Source: Polyodon spathula
Lineage: Eukaryota; Chordata; Actinopteri; Acipenseriformes; Polyodontidae
Direction of reading: 5' to 3'
Length of the DNA: 64,000 nt
NCBI RefSeq assembly: GCF_017654505.1
Contig: NC_054559.1
Span: 13,685,647-13,749,646, forward strand
Below the pieces are notes generated by a model. It saw only the letters and a list, made by a program, of their open reading frames with translations, searched no databases and had not been told where the DNA came from. A program made the position numbers and the translations under genes. Below are positions 26,860 through 38,976 of this stretch, in pieces (position 1 is the stretch's first letter; each line of letters starts with the position of its first letter).

Positions 26860-27310
26860 GTCACAAATGACCAAAGTTTTAATTGTTTTATTCATTGGTG
26901 TTTTTATTGTATACTGTTTTAGTTGCACTATTCATTGTATATTTTACACTGTGTGTTTTATTTATTTTTATACCCAAACGGAGACACCAATAAGGGGTTA
27001 CATTTATATGTTTTATGTACCCAAAGGGAGACCCCAATAAGCAGTTTTATGTGTGTGTTTTATCCTTTTAATTATTGTATCACGGTGAAGTGATTGGGAC
27101 CTTAATTGCAGTCAGGTGCAAGTCATCAGCACCCCTTGATTAGTTCCCCTATATAAATGGATCCAACAGAACAGAGAAGGAGAGCACTGGGGGAACACAT
27201 TGGAACCAGGCTGTGGCTGTTTTAGACATGAAAGGAAGGGTATCACTGGAGCCTAAGCAATAAATACATTGAAGAGAAGCAGAAGGAAACATCGCTAAGT
27301 AAGGTAGGTG
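26860..27310 (+). mobile_element. LTR-like block with TATA box and poly(A) signal
   Basis: Two related pieces, ACCCAAACGGAGACACCAAT near 26971 and ACCCAAAGGGAGACCCCAAT near 27020, look like upstream subrepeats. CTATATAAATGG at 27150 resembles a TATA box and AATAAA lies at about 27259-27264. This upstream-repeat, TATA, AATAAA order is that of an LTR. A related scrap (ACCCAAACGGAGCCCCCACT) occurs at 59868-59887. I could not fix TG...CA ends or a target duplication. Confidence 0.4.
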
Positions 27311-27550
27311 GTACACCTTCACAAGAATGGGCCGACTCGGTTGTATGACGGAACTGGAAATCGTCCATCTTGGTGGAAGGGTGCAGCTGTAAGACTGCTG
27401 AACAACTCTATTGTGATCAGCTGCGTTGTGAGCGGCAATTGGACATGCTGATCACATGAAGGAGTTTGGCAGTACAAAGGAGACATAGCTACATGAGTAT
27501 GGCCCCTTACGTTGACACGAGGCCGGAGCGTTGTTGTTTGTTTTTGTATT
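27311..27550. other. Sequence following the LTR-like block
   Basis: G/C-richer than its surroundings and possibly internal retroelement sequence, but no coding motif is readable. Confidence 0.25.
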
Positions 27551-27576
27551 GTGTGTGTGTGTGTGTGTGTGTGTGT
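27551..27576. repeat. (GT)n microsatellite
   Basis: Thirteen GT units. Confidence 0.95.
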
Positions 27577-27686
27577 AAGCAGACAAAGACGGAGACGGGA
27601 CCTAAAGCAACAGAGCACAATCACCCGGAACACCTGTACTGCCACATCAGTTCAAAGGATTACAGCACCAAGGAGCACGGGCACCT

Positions 27687-27762
27687 ACATCAAGCTAATT
27701 AAACACCTTGATGGCACATTCTGAACATCAAGCTAATTAAACACCTTGATGACATATTCTGG
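27687..27762. repeat. 38-bp tandem repeat, two units
   Basis: The unit starting ACATCAAGCTAATTAAACAC occurs at 27687 and 27725 with few differences. Each unit contains a TAATTA homeodomain-type core. Confidence 0.9.
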
Positions 27763-28019
27763 CTGAGCATTCAGTAACCCTTTTTGTCCAACCCCTGCAT
27801 AAAGAAATGTAGACAAAAATCCAATAATTAGAGGGATAAATATAATATATAGCTGGACGTCAGTAGCTCAGTTTAAGTAAGGACAACCAGATACTGCAGT
27901 TTTGCATCAGCTCACCGCAGTACAGCATCAATGAGAGGCACAACTTGAGCCTGACATCCTTCTGTTCAGGACTGAATCTATGTAGAGTTAAAAGAATAAT
28001 CATGAAAAGAAAAAAAATG

Positions 28020-28640
28020 GAAATCAGGTAATTATGAATATCTAGTTCCTACGTGCGGCACACAATTAGAGAGGAAAGATGACCTCATTTCCATGATTGT
28101 ATTTGCACTTAACATATCAATGCCTGCTGGCTGGAGCCATTTCTCGTTATTGCTTTTAACTTACACAGTTCATTAGGCAAAACAGGACACCTTCGTACTT
28201 CAATCTTTCCATTCCTAGCGCTTGTCTTTTTATTGGTCCCTCGGGGTGTGTCTTTTTAACAATTTTGCTCTTTTTACGGATTGACAACAGCTCCAAATGG
28301 CTTTCAAATTGGCTTTGACGGACTTAAATGCCAGCTTTTTGATGTACGAGCGATTGATAAAACAAAAACATAAAAAACACCTGGCAGTACCTTGTCTAAT
28401 AATGTGTGTATTAGCCTTGTGCATTAAGATCAGTTTATAGGAAGCCGTATAAGTGTTGCTCCTCATGTCCTCAGCTGACATATCTGCGTACATTACAGAT
28501 CCCAAGCCTCTGAGAATATTAACAATGAAACAGAGGTGCTACTGGAGATTATTATGAGCTCGCTATCCAGTATAATGCAAGATTTAAAAGTGTCTTTTGC
28601 GATATTAGATACCTATTGGAATATTGAGTACATTTTTCTC
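28020..28640. promoter_or_regulatory. Candidate conserved non-coding island
   Basis: A high-complexity stretch free of simple repeats. It includes ATGATTGTATTTGCACTTAA, CCTTTTTATTGG-like Hox/Cdx-type and GATTGACA-like Meis/Pbx-type motifs. The two open frames (28230-28505 minus, 28536-28790 plus) carry no recognisable domain. By look it could be an enhancer, but no conservation evidence is available to me. Confidence 0.25.
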
Positions 28641-28957
28641 CATCTGTCCCTAAGGGGCTGGCTGTCCTATGAGACTAGCGGTGTGACTGAAGTGGGACAG
28701 CTCAGCTGTGAGGGGAAGCTTTCATGGAGCAAGTCTGCACTGTACCTGATCAGCAACTGTCCCTCCCCTTTCATTAATAGGGGTGATTAGGTATTCAGAT
28801 ATGCCCTTTAACATGTCTTAAGTCAGCAGGTATTAATCACACTTGCAGATTGAGACTCACATCTTTTATAAGCAAGTTTAGAGACACTGTGGACAATAAC
28901 ATATAAAACTTGCAAGGTTTTCAGGTAGGATCATGGGGCTGTTTTTCAGGCTGTATG

Positions 28958-29036
28958 TTTTCTTTTCACTGGTAACATCCTGATAGCTTTTTACACTTAT
29001 AACTTTAAAGTCTGTTTCAAAGCTCTTTTTAAAATG
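28958..29036 (+). mobile_element. Family B fragment
   Basis: Contains CTTTTCACTGGTAACATCC, TTTTTACACTTATAACTTTA and GTCTGTTTCAAAGCTCTTTT in the same order as the copies at 30563 and 57199. Both ends are truncated. Confidence 0.75.
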
Positions 29037-29215
29037 AATTTTAAATTAATTAAAACAAACTAAAAAAAAAAAACACATAATCACAGAACATTACCGTATT
29101 ACTGGATACAATTAGGACATGTGCAAGAATGACGCCTGATCTTCTGGATAACATCCTAATTAACTGGAATCAAATCTCTACTTAATGTTCTGCAACATTG
29201 TGCACTGTGTGCTGC

Positions 29216-29217
<2 letters not shown>

Positions 29218-29270
<53 letters not shown>
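29218..29270. repeat. (TTA)n microsatellite
   Basis: About 17 pure TTA units. Confidence 0.95.
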
Positions 29271-29271
<1 letters not shown>

Positions 29272-29859
29272 TAGTAAACATATATTACTGTTTCCCATTT
29301 GTTTTACAGTCATTAAATAGAGCCTCCTGTTGTGGGTTAAAAACAATGATAAATCACAGTATTCCCCAAGTGAAGAGTAAGTGAACATGTATGCATACAC
29401 ATACAAATGACTTTAGCCTTGATTCTTGAGTTACTGGAATACATTCATAACACTGCTGGTGTTGATCTTGCCTGTGTCTGCAGCAGTAGCGGCTCCTGAC
29501 TTTAATAAGTGGGCAGGCTAAATATATACACACACACACACTTTTTCTTATATGCAATAAAACATTGCACGTTTCAAAAGGCAATTTGTAATTTAATTTA
29601 ATAGCAATATAGAATACACAGCACATAAGACAAGCAATAGAATATAACAAAAACATTGTGAGGTGGTGACTTAAATATTTTGATTTATGACAGCTGATTA
29701 GCTCATATCTATCTGCCTCCGAGACAATTATTTAGCACAAATATGCCTATTCATTACATCTAAAATACTGATGAGAGGTTAAGCAACACAAATTTGGGGA
29801 AAAGCTTTTAAAGGTAATATGATAGCTAAAGGAGCACTATCAATAATCAATCTGGGATT

Positions 29860-29863
<4 letters not shown>
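29271..29863. other. Non-coding DNA, nothing specific
   Basis: Only a short (AC)n run near 29527-29541 stands out. The minus-strand frame at 29354-29656 has no recognisable domain. Confidence 0.4.

Positions 29864-29932
<69 letters not shown>
29864..29932. repeat. (AT)n microsatellite
   Basis: Pure AT tract of about 69 bases. Confidence 0.95.
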
Positions 29933-29933
<1 letters not shown>

Positions 29934-30562
29934 CAGCAACCCAGATATTTACAGCAATCCCAGGTTAAGCTGATTTAGTAGTATCAGCTCCACTTAGATA
30001 CAGCTTCAGTAGTTTTCTGTTCATTAAACGTGTTGCTTGTTGAAACCACAACATCAATATGGTGCTTTTTAAGTGGACTTGCTTGTACCTTATAACACAG
30101 ATAGTCCTTGCAGCTTTTTCAAACCCATTACAACCTTAAATGGGATGCTTCCAAAGAGCCTTATTGAAGAGCTAAATTTGTCATATATGGCTCAAGAGCT
30201 ATTTGTTGAACAGCCCTGTACTGCTCAAAAGTCCAACAACAAAAGAAAACTCACAATTGGCAGGACATTCTCGATTTAATTGACCCAGCAGCAAATGCCA
30301 ACCCTCATGTAGTATTTATCTGGTCTATCTTTGGGTAGTACAACCCCAGCACATCAGGACAGCATTGATGCCCCTTGCCAACTGCAGCATCCAGTTTTTG
30401 ACAGTAGATATTTATAAAAAAAAACATGGGTTTTATTTATTTTTTGACAGCAGGTATATAAAAAATAGATACCAGGAGACATTTTTTGTGTGTTTAATAT
30501 GTAAAAGGGTATTCTATGTTTCCTTTTAAACCTTGTGTCACTGCAACCTAGATTTAAACTCC
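29933..30562. other. Non-coding DNA, nothing specific
   Basis: No recognised element; the 68-residue frame at 30073-30279 has no known motif. Confidence 0.4.
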
Positions 30563-30827
30563 TACATTAACATCCTGACAACATTTTTACACTTAGAACT
30601 TTAAAGTCTGTTTCAAAGCTTTTTTCAAAATATCTGCTCTAGTGCACTGATAGTGTAAGAATTGTTGCCCACATTGTCAAAAAGGTAACACAGAGATAAC
30701 GATCCACAATGTGGTACAGAACAGAAAAGCCAGAGAACTTGTTGTTATTTTTTTTTTTTTTTTTTAATCACTCTTCCTGCTGTGATTTAGAGGACAGATC
30801 TTAAACCCCAGTGCACGAGAGCTAACA
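30563..30827 (+). mobile_element. Family B fragment, longer copy
   Basis: Runs from ACATTAACATCCTGACAAC through CTGCTCTAGTGCACTGATAG and GCCCACATTGTCAAAAAGGT, matching 57282-57460 in order. A poly-T of 19 bases near 30747-30766 is inserted in this copy. It ends around AAACCCCAGTGCA, which corresponds to AAACCCCAATGCA near 57440. Confidence 0.8.
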
Positions 30828-32224
30828 TTTTTATGCCAAAATGGATCAGAACAATCTTATGAAGCCACTGAACTTTGTTCTGATTTTCTATATTATGGAG
30901 GCTTTGTAGTTACTGTGTGACACACTAAAATGTTGCTTTCTGGCTAAAAGGGACAGATGCTTCTAAGTAGGATTAGTGACCTGTATGGGAGCCCTGTTTT
31001 ATTCAGCTCTTGTACTGTTCTTTCTATTTGACCCATGGTCTTTTCACCATGCTTGTGCTATTGACCTTATTATAACTCACACTCCGCTGCTCTTGCACAA
31101 AGATTGCTGCCCAGGCAATAAATCACAGCTCATATTATGTCCCCTAAAGCCTCTAATTCAAATCCAGCTCTTTGTTTGAATCATATTTTTTTTTCAATAG
31201 TCTTCGGTAGAGTATTTCAAGTCCTGTGCACTTTGATTGATGTCTATCGTTGTCTGTTGCCCACTCTTGAAAATTAGTTGTGTTCATCTCAAAAGCTTTT
31301 CCTATCTTTATGACATGAGGGGGCTGAGAGAGGATATTACGTCCATGGTGCTTTTTAAAGATAATAATTACACTTCATGTTTTTGTAGGTTTGCTATAGT
31401 AACTGATATACAAAGTCTTCTTATTTATCACAAAGGAAGTAAAGCACTAGCATTGGCTTTGGCCTTCCCAATATAGCAATGTCAATGCATCGGAACCCTG
31501 CCCATGTTGTAGCTTGGGGTAAAAAGTCACAGTGTCACATGATTTTCAAGAATACAGAAGTCCAGCACAACAAGAAGCAGAGAGAATTATAAGTGCAAAC
31601 AGAGGGAAGGGAAGGGAAAAGGTAATTAAAAAAAAAAAACATGAAAAATACCATTTCAAGCTATCTACTGTTTACAGAATAAGGACCATATTGATGTTGG
31701 CTTACATGAGCTCAAGCCAATGTTTTTGCTGGTGTAGTTGCTTTTTATTGTGGTGCTGTTGCATGCAATGGGAGATTCCTCTGTTCCTCTGTGCCTTAGT
31801 ACACAAACCCTCTACAAATGAGGTATGCAGATTGTGCTGCACTGGGTGGTTTAGTGATAGACTCTGGGGGCACATTTCACTTCAGAACTCGGCAGGAGTT
31901 GACCACGTAGAATGAAAAACACAAAAGGCAAACTGTATTGTAAATAATTTAAAAGGATATTTCATGTGAGGCCTCCTAGAATGAGCTACTAGTGCTTTAA
32001 CACGCTATATACCTGTGAAACAATCGCCTCTTTTTTTTTTTTTTTTTTTAGAAATAAAGAAGAGCTTATGCGAAAGACCAAAAGCAAACTAATAGGATAT
32101 AGTTTTGCTATTCGAATCAATTCAGCTAGTCACAATTTAGGTAGTAAACGACTTCAGTGTTTTAAAGAAAAAAATACATTGTATATTAATTTGACATTTG
32201 CAACACACAACATAGAAATTGGCT
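30828..32224. other. Non-coding DNA, nothing specific
   Basis: A poly-T run occurs at about 32030-32050. The 127-residue frame at 31532-31915 is Cys-rich in its middle (a TGCTGG/TGTTGC-like stretch) and has no domain I know. Confidence 0.4.
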
Positions 32225-32760
32225 GGTTAATATGATCAATCAGATCCGGCGTCCACGTTAAGGTTATATCACGTTAAAATCTTTGCAGATGGAGGTATCC
32301 ATAGATTTTTCTCCTTCAGGGGGTGTGTTGGATACAAAATAACTATCACTATTATGGCCTTAGAGCATTTTTATAGTGATCACAATTGATCAGTTTGGGC
32401 TATTAGGGGAGCCCAGGAGAATAATAAGTGTGCTGATCTCTAAACAGCCATCTAGGGTTATTTCTCTCTGTTAATGATAAAGCCTCCTTTTCCACTAATG
32501 GCTGTTTTTGTTTCAGACCATGCCTGAGATGTGGGCTTTGGATGTGTCATGTGACCACAGGAGAATATAAAGCATGACAAGTCATTAAAATGAATTTATT
32601 TCCCTTCAAGCCTTTGGGCTGTGGTGTTTCACAGCTAGGCGCACTCTGACAGCCTTTGACCCTGTCTTAAAGAAACAACACGGGGCAGTAATATAATTCT
32701 CTCTGATGTACGATTAGGTCTTTTCTAATGAGAAACTGTTTTTGTTATGAGTGTTATTTT
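32225..32760. promoter_or_regulatory. Candidate conserved non-coding island
   Basis: Complex sequence with no repeats, including CTGTTAATGATAAAGCC, CCACTAATGGCTG and GACCTTTG-like (CCTTTGACC) sites, the last resembling a nuclear-receptor half site. It stands out against the simple-repeat-rich DNA on its right. This is a proposal by appearance only. Confidence 0.25.
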
Positions 32761-32843
32761 TTACCAGTCTTATAAAATTCAGTCACTGAGGAGACCAAAA
32801 CTGATGGCATGTACTTGGCCAGTGACAAAAGCGATTTGTCAGC

Positions 32844-32910
<67 letters not shown>

Positions 32911-32959
32911 TATTATTATTATTATTTTATTATTATTATTATTATATTATTATTATTTA
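32844..32959. repeat. (TTA)n microsatellite
   Basis: About 116 bases of TTA/ATT repeats with a few interruptions, creating Leu- and Ile-rich open frames. Confidence 0.95.
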
Positions 32960-34769
32960 TTTGTTTGTTTTTTTGTTTATTTATTTGGGGAGCTATGCTG
33001 TACCTGAGCTTTCACTGATTGATTTATATAGGATAGTTTTGTTACATGTTTACAGTACTGTATAATCTCTGTAAAAAATAATTTTCAGGATTAGTAATGT
33101 ATAAGTCAATATTGCAGTCGGACTTATCCTCAGTGACTGTATCATTGCAACCTCAGGGAAACTGACATGTACATTCATTTCAATCATGCATTTTTGGCAT
33201 CAAATGCTGTTTTGATATTCAAAGAATACAATTTAATTCATTCAGACTAATTTATTCCCTGCAGCCAAAAAAATAAATAAATAAAAAGCTGAAAAGGGTG
33301 TTTTCAATCTATAATATAAAGGTAAATCATAGTAAATCTGCATGAGCAAGCCCTGATTGAACAACACACTATGGTTTCATCATTTTTTTCCCCAGATGTA
33401 AATAGCTGATCCATAGCACAGCTCATCAGGTACACCACCCGTCAAATATCTCAAACAAATGAAAAAATAAATTCTGTTTCTGGCTCGATTGTCATTATCT
33501 TGTTTTAGTTTTCCCTTGAAATGTAAAGGTCAGCATTAATAGCGTGGTTGGTAGGAATTAGAAATGGTTCAGACACTTTCTGTTTATCGCTGCATGATTG
33601 CTGATAATCATAGTCTATTGAGCTATAATATAATAACACGTTGAGATTTTAAATTGTTCCTAATGATATGTTAATGAGATTGCCTGTGTTCAAATGCTAC
33701 ATATGGGGACATACAGTATTAAAGTTAAAAATGACAGGACTACATTTATGAATGAGGTCCAATATGGCTTCATGTAACTAGTCACCTTTGCCATGCTGGG
33801 TGTTATCAAAACAAGCACAAAACTTGACCTTACTTGACAGAAGCTCTTGGAAAAACAGAGGCCATTTCCAATTTGTGTTACAGAGCAACCATTATATACA
33901 TTATTGGATCATTAACACAGTCATCCAAGGTCAAATAGAGTTGCACAGGATTCCAGTAATGCTTCTAACATGCGACATATAGAACTTTTAATAGGCTACA
34001 GACCTAAGGTTGGGGTGAGGGTAAGTTGCAGAGCAAACTTTTTTTTTCTTAAATTAAAAAAAGCCAACAAATTTCCCTCTTTGAACTTTGCTTCTTCCGT
34101 CATATCTGTGCACTGTGGAATATGAATTTTAGACACATTTTAAGTGGTAAAGTGCTAAATCCACACATTGACACTTGAGTAGAATGTTATATCATTGAAA
34201 AGGGCACATAGAAATTGAAGTTGGATCTGGGTTCTGCTAACGTTATAGCGCCCATACACCAAAAACGGATTGCTTAATTTTATTTTTTGTTAGAAATGTG
34301 CTGTATATTCTGTGCGTGACATCTGTACGACCGGATCCATAAATGTGGCTGATTTCATATACATGATTTAAAATGAACAATCTAGACTTGAGTATAAGCC
34401 CTTCTAAAGAAGGTAATCGTTGCCCTTTGAAAAAGAGGCAACTGACATGATAAAGCCAAGGTGTCTTTGGAAAGTGAAACTATCATATGTGTGCATTCAG
34501 TGCTGGAATCAGGCTAGAAGAAGTGATGTCTTACCTCATTCAGCATCTCACTATGATATTGTGTACCCCCTAATGCCTTTTTTGTGTGTTTGAATGCCAG
34601 CTCACATTTGTGATTTAGGCCCGCCCACCTTAAAAAATGTGTTACATGCGTCCTACTGGAAACAATACTTTATGTCTTTGTTAAGGAATAACCTTTAAGG
34701 AAAAGAAATTGAGGTTTTTTCAACTTCCCGTAAAAATGGCTTTTGAAGATTTTCGAATAGCTGGTATCT
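32960..34769. other. Non-coding DNA; part may be regulatory
   Basis: No gene or transposon recognised. The stretch 33490-33700 is repeat-free and has homeodomain-like cores (CATTAATAGC, CCTAATGATATG, GTTAATGAGA), similar in look to the islands at 28020 and 32225. Confidence 0.3.
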
Positions 34770-35100
34770 TATTTGTTCTGATCATCCAATGATCAGCAAG
34801 GAAGGGATTTATATCTTAATTCAATTCGTTTCACACCTGCTGTGCGCCAGAGTTTGCCTCCTCCTCCACAGCCTCCGCCTGCTTTTTGGCTTCGTCTAAC
34901 AGGGGAGGGCAGCTATCCTGCCCCCCTGCCCATGGCTTCCTTACACCCAGCCTCTCCACTTATCTGCAAGCTAATTTATGGGTGGGGCACCTCGAAAGAC
35001 AAGGCCAAAGAATGTAGTGTAAAATATGTATAATGTAGCAGTGGTGTCTAGTCTATGCTTTAAGAAATATTCTATCGCATGAGTTTGCTGACTGAACTAT
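34770..35100 (+). repeat. Dispersed repeat family C, copy 1
   Basis: About 330 bases that recur inverted at 46326-46610. Shared blocks in order are GATCATCCAATGATC/GGATTTATATCTTA, GCCTCCTC, CTTCGTCTAACAG, GAGGGCAGCTA, CTGCCCATGGCTTCC and CAGCCTCTCCACTTATCTGC. They are followed by a more diverged part ending at GCTGACTGAACTAT. I see no terminal inverted repeat or poly-A tail, so the class is unknown. The copies differ by many substitutions and small indels, so the duplication is old. Confidence 0.8.
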
Positions 35101-35650
35101 TCTTATTTTTATTAGTTAGCGGGACCTATTGCAGGCAGTAATCAGAAGTTATTTGTTAATCAGTTCTTGTCTTAACATAATCCTGTTTCTGGATTTCATA
35201 CATTTACAGTATCTCTGATTTCATCCTAGTATTATTAAAAAATAAATAAATCTTGTGCATCTCCATCTTAAATAATGAATGATAAAGGCATGAGAGGGGG
35301 TTGTTTGTTCAATAATTGACAGTGTTTGGTGTATTTCAACCGAGATCATCATTAAAACCAGAAAAGCACTAAAGTCAACAGACCACGGGAAGATCCTAAT
35401 GCAGGCCACGGCACACAAGCTTCGTGTATCCTCACATTTGATCAAATTTGATGTCAACTCCACGATGAAGATAATGCTGTTCTGGCGCTGTGGTTTTCTG
35501 TGTCTCTCCTTTCATTAAAGCAAGGAACCGAATTCTTGGGTTGCTGTCTTGCTTTCATGACTTCAAACACACAGCAGAGCTTTGCAGTGCTGCTTGCTCA
35601 CTGTAGACCAGGGAGAGGCTAGCAAAGACAGTTTATTGACTGCAACATAG
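35101..35650. other. Non-coding DNA, nothing specific
   Basis: No recognised feature. Confidence 0.4.
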
Positions 35651-35760
35651 AATATAATGCAGTCCACACAAGACTATAATACAGTCCCCTCAAGACTATA
35701 ATACAGTCCACTCAAGAATATAATACAGTCCACTCAAGAATATAATACAGTCCACACAAG
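35651..35760. repeat. 22-bp minisatellite, five units
   Basis: Five tandem units of exactly 22 bases, each close to AATATAATACAGTCCACTCA plus AG. Units differ at a few positions. They are contiguous, without spacers. Confidence 0.95.
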
Positions 35761-37255
35761 GCAGCCAGAGAAAAGATTATTACAGCTTTTTTATGTCACA
35801 TAATGGAGCCATCCAACAGGACAGGTCCCATCTCAATTTCACTCCTTATGAAACTGATGGACACAGTGGTGTGTATTGATTTATGACATTGCAATACTAT
35901 AGGTCTTTAAAAGTATAAAAACTGTGCCAATGGCAAATATTGTTGTAGCTGTTGTGTTACCTTTGTCTCTTAGAAAGAATGTCAGAATGCAAAAACAATT
36001 CTCTGGTTTGGATAGTTCTCATTTGACACATCTGGCATATGCTGTTTAGTGATGCTGTGTTCATATATCAAGCCTTTAAGCATTCATAGCTAACCACCTT
36101 GCTGAAACATAAACGGCATGTTCGTTATAGCAGAGCAACCGCCTTTATCAGGAAGACAAATATCACCACCTAGCCAGTTGTATTTATCAATGAATAAACA
36201 TAAGAATGTCAGACAAGCTCTTTCAAGTATAATGGTAAAGGGTTATCAGTGCATTTCTGTTCTTTGTCTATTTCATAAGCTCGCTAGTCCCGATCTGCTA
36301 GATAAGTCAGTCAATTTGTTCACTTTTTCTGCTCTGCTTCGAAAAGGAAATATTTTTTACACTCCCCGTGTTCGGATCCTGTAGCTGCTCTACTGGTCAG
36401 CTAATCCCCAGTGAAAAAGTATTTCAAAACGGGTTCAAAATGAAGTTTGTAGTATTCGGAGCATGTCAAAAGTTGTGGGATATAGAGGACAGCGTTCCCA
36501 GGGTTGTTCTCTGGGGGATTGTCAAACTTCTGCCGCACATCCTTTTCTGTTTTAACTTTCTCAGGGGGTACTTTAGAAGGATTAACAAGCTCAATGAGAT
36601 CTGGTGGCTAACTTTACAGAAAAGTTAAAAAAATACCATTGAGATATTAGTACAAAGCTGCTGTATTCCCCAGAGAACCGTTAGCAGATCACTAATGGAT
36701 TTGCACAGTGGTCCTGTAGCATAGTGATACTGATTGGTACCCTGGTGCTGCAATGGATTACCACTGGTATGTAATATAGGGGGTGTCTCATGACGCAATA
36801 TTATTATTAATATTAATTGTTTTTATTTCTTTCTGGTGTGACATGTCTTCAATGCATAGAGAAACAAATTCAGATAATTTTGATGTGTGTTGCAGATAGT
36901 CAATGGTCTGTGTCTGCTTGATTAACAGAGAACATCCTAATCAGCTGCCTACATGATTCCTGACTTACTGGACACTCTGTATGCAATGTGATTTTGTGAG
37001 ACTTTTTTTGTTTTCTACTGGGGGGTCAGCTGGTGTCCCTGGCTCTTGTATGCAGCTATTCTATGCAGCTTATTTTCAGAATATTTCGGTGAAGCAAGTC
37101 ACGTCTGGAATAAACTTAATGTAACCTTTATGTGTGAAATATCATAAGAAATCAAATTTCACAGCAGATGAGATTTATGCATGATACATACGGTAAAAAA
37201 ATAATAATTACTTCAAGAATTTCAGGCCTAATTTTAACCAGATGAGTACGTTTAA
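35761..37255. other. Non-coding DNA, nothing specific
   Basis: Open frames at 36118-36384 and 36368-36628 overlap and show no domain. No transposon ends recognised. Confidence 0.4.
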
Positions 37256-37258
37256 TAA

Positions 37259-37744
37259 CACTATGTAACACAGTTTTTGTTCCTGGGTAGTAAGTGTTAT
37301 TTCCTAATTGCTTATGCCTCAAAAGTATAGAAAATGGCTATTATTCCCCACAAACTTTGCTTTTGTGACCAGGACAGTGATATTTCAAAATATCCCTATT
37401 TCCAATGGGAAAACGGGCAAATGTAAATACAGTACAATCGTAAATCTCAAAAAACTACTCACTTCTAAATCATTTGTAGTCATTTTTGTATTACTTTAGT
37501 ATAAATACATGTTAATTTGGATTCATATGTTGTTTTTTTCTGACTTTATGTGAACAAAAAGACACACATTTGACCGTTTTCCCATTGGAAATAGTGATAT
37601 TTTGAAATATCACTGTCCTGGTCACAAAAGCAAAGTTTGTGGGGAATAATAGCCATTTTCTGTACTTTTGAGGCATAAGCAATTAGGAAATAACACTTAC
37701 TACCCAGGAACAAAAAAAAAAAAAAAAAAATGTGTTACACGGTG
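37259..37744. mobile_element. CACTA-type foldback transposon
   Basis: The 486-bp element begins CACTATGTAACACAG and ends TGTGTTACACGGTG, flanked on both sides by TAA (37256-37258 and 37745-37747). The two arms, about 37278-37420 and 37575-37712, are nearly identical reverse complements over about 140 bases, with only a few mismatches that I can see. The right arm has a run of 19 A where the left has five T. CACTA ends with a 3-bp duplication fit EnSpm/CACTA, though Chapaev-like elements also start CACT. There is no transposase, so it is non-autonomous. Arm similarity suggests a fairly young insertion or arm homogenisation. Confidence 0.85.
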
Positions 37745-37747
37745 TAA

Positions 37748-38473
37748 TTATAAATAATACATAATATGCACATGCAATTTCAATATTAGTCAGGTTTAGC
37801 AACAAAAACTATTATTTTCTCTTGAAATAAAAATTACGAGTGTCAGTTTATTAATAAGCTTTTAATTATTAATCTCAAACATCAAAAATAGACAAGATAC
37901 AGTGATAGTTTGCTAATGAATATTTTAATGTAAATGAATCATACATCAAAGATGGCAAATTCTCTTGAAACTCAATAAACCCGTTTAAAGTTTTACAAGC
38001 CTGGGTCTACAGTGGACACTTGAGTCCTAATGTCAAATAGGCTGCGTGATCATGGGGAAGGTGAAGAAACTCCAAAAGGAAAGAAAAAACAACCATTTCA
38101 TACCTTCCCCGTCCTGCAACCCCAACATAATCAAATGTTCTTTACACTAAGCAAGCAATGGGAATATATTGGTAGTTACAAGTTTCATCCAGCTACTTAG
38201 GTTACCATTGGCGAGAATGCTGAAAAGGTTTATTTTCTCTAGTGATTTTTGTATATGTATCTTCAGCTTGGTAACAGGTTTAGGATGAGACTGTCTTCTT
38301 TGGAAAGCAACACCTGTTGCTTTAGCTTTTGTTTTCTAATTAGTTCACTGCTCTGATTTGAATTAATTCCCCCTTGACTGTTGTGTAAACTGTCTAAAAC
38401 GGAAGGCATTTCTCCTTTGAAATTTTCCTTTGACAATAGAAAATTGAACCTAATGGACAGTATTAGTAATGTC
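37748..38473. other. Non-coding DNA, nothing specific
   Basis: No recognised gene or repeat. Confidence 0.4.
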
Positions 38474-38727
38474 AAAACTTACCATCATTTGGGGGCTCCC
38501 AAGTGCAGGAAAAGGAACTCCACGTGGAGGGCAGGATGTGCCCTATAGCCTGGAGGCCACCAGTTCAAGTCCAGGCTATTCCACTGACAACCATGGACAG
38601 GAGCACCCAGGGGGCAGCACACAATCAAGCCTAAAATACAATTGGACATTTCAAATTGGGTAGAGAAACAGGGTAATTTCAATTGGAAATTAATAAATAA
38701 TAATTAGAAAAAACTTACCATCATTTG
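38474..38727 (+). mobile_element. tRNA-derived SINE with 18-bp target duplication
   Basis: The SINE body is at 38492-38709. It starts GGGGCTCCCAAGTG and has a pol III B-box-like AGTTCAAGTCC at 38572-38582. It ends in an A/T-rich tail (AATTAATAAATAATAATTAG). AAAACTTACCATCATTTG lies on both sides, at 38474-38491 and 38710-38727, the long direct duplication of LINE-assisted insertion. The head matches the SINE at 50686, but the body is internally shortened at about 218 bases. The perfect duplication suggests a young insertion. Its head-to-tail order makes it plus-strand. Confidence 0.9.
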
Positions 38728-38976
38728 TCAAAAAATGTGTTTATAAAGTAAAGAAAACATCCTTACAGTATTTTTATCTCTCCTCATTTATACTTGTATC
38801 CAAGTTTTTACAGTTTTTTTAAAAAGTAAATTATTACCTTAGAGGAAATGTACATTAACACATCTTTCTGGCACTCCTTAGTATCACACACACTGTATAT
38901 ATTCAAACCTGGATGCTAAATTATCACTTTTCAGACAGCCACTCATTTTGCTTGACTAAAATGTTTTCATTTACAG

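Noticed and set aside
32747..33018. Leu- and Ile-rich open frames resembling membrane segments
   Set aside because: They are translations of the (TTA)n tract.
35651..35760. CRISPR array
   Set aside because: The units are contiguous with no spacers, and the setting is a vertebrate genome.
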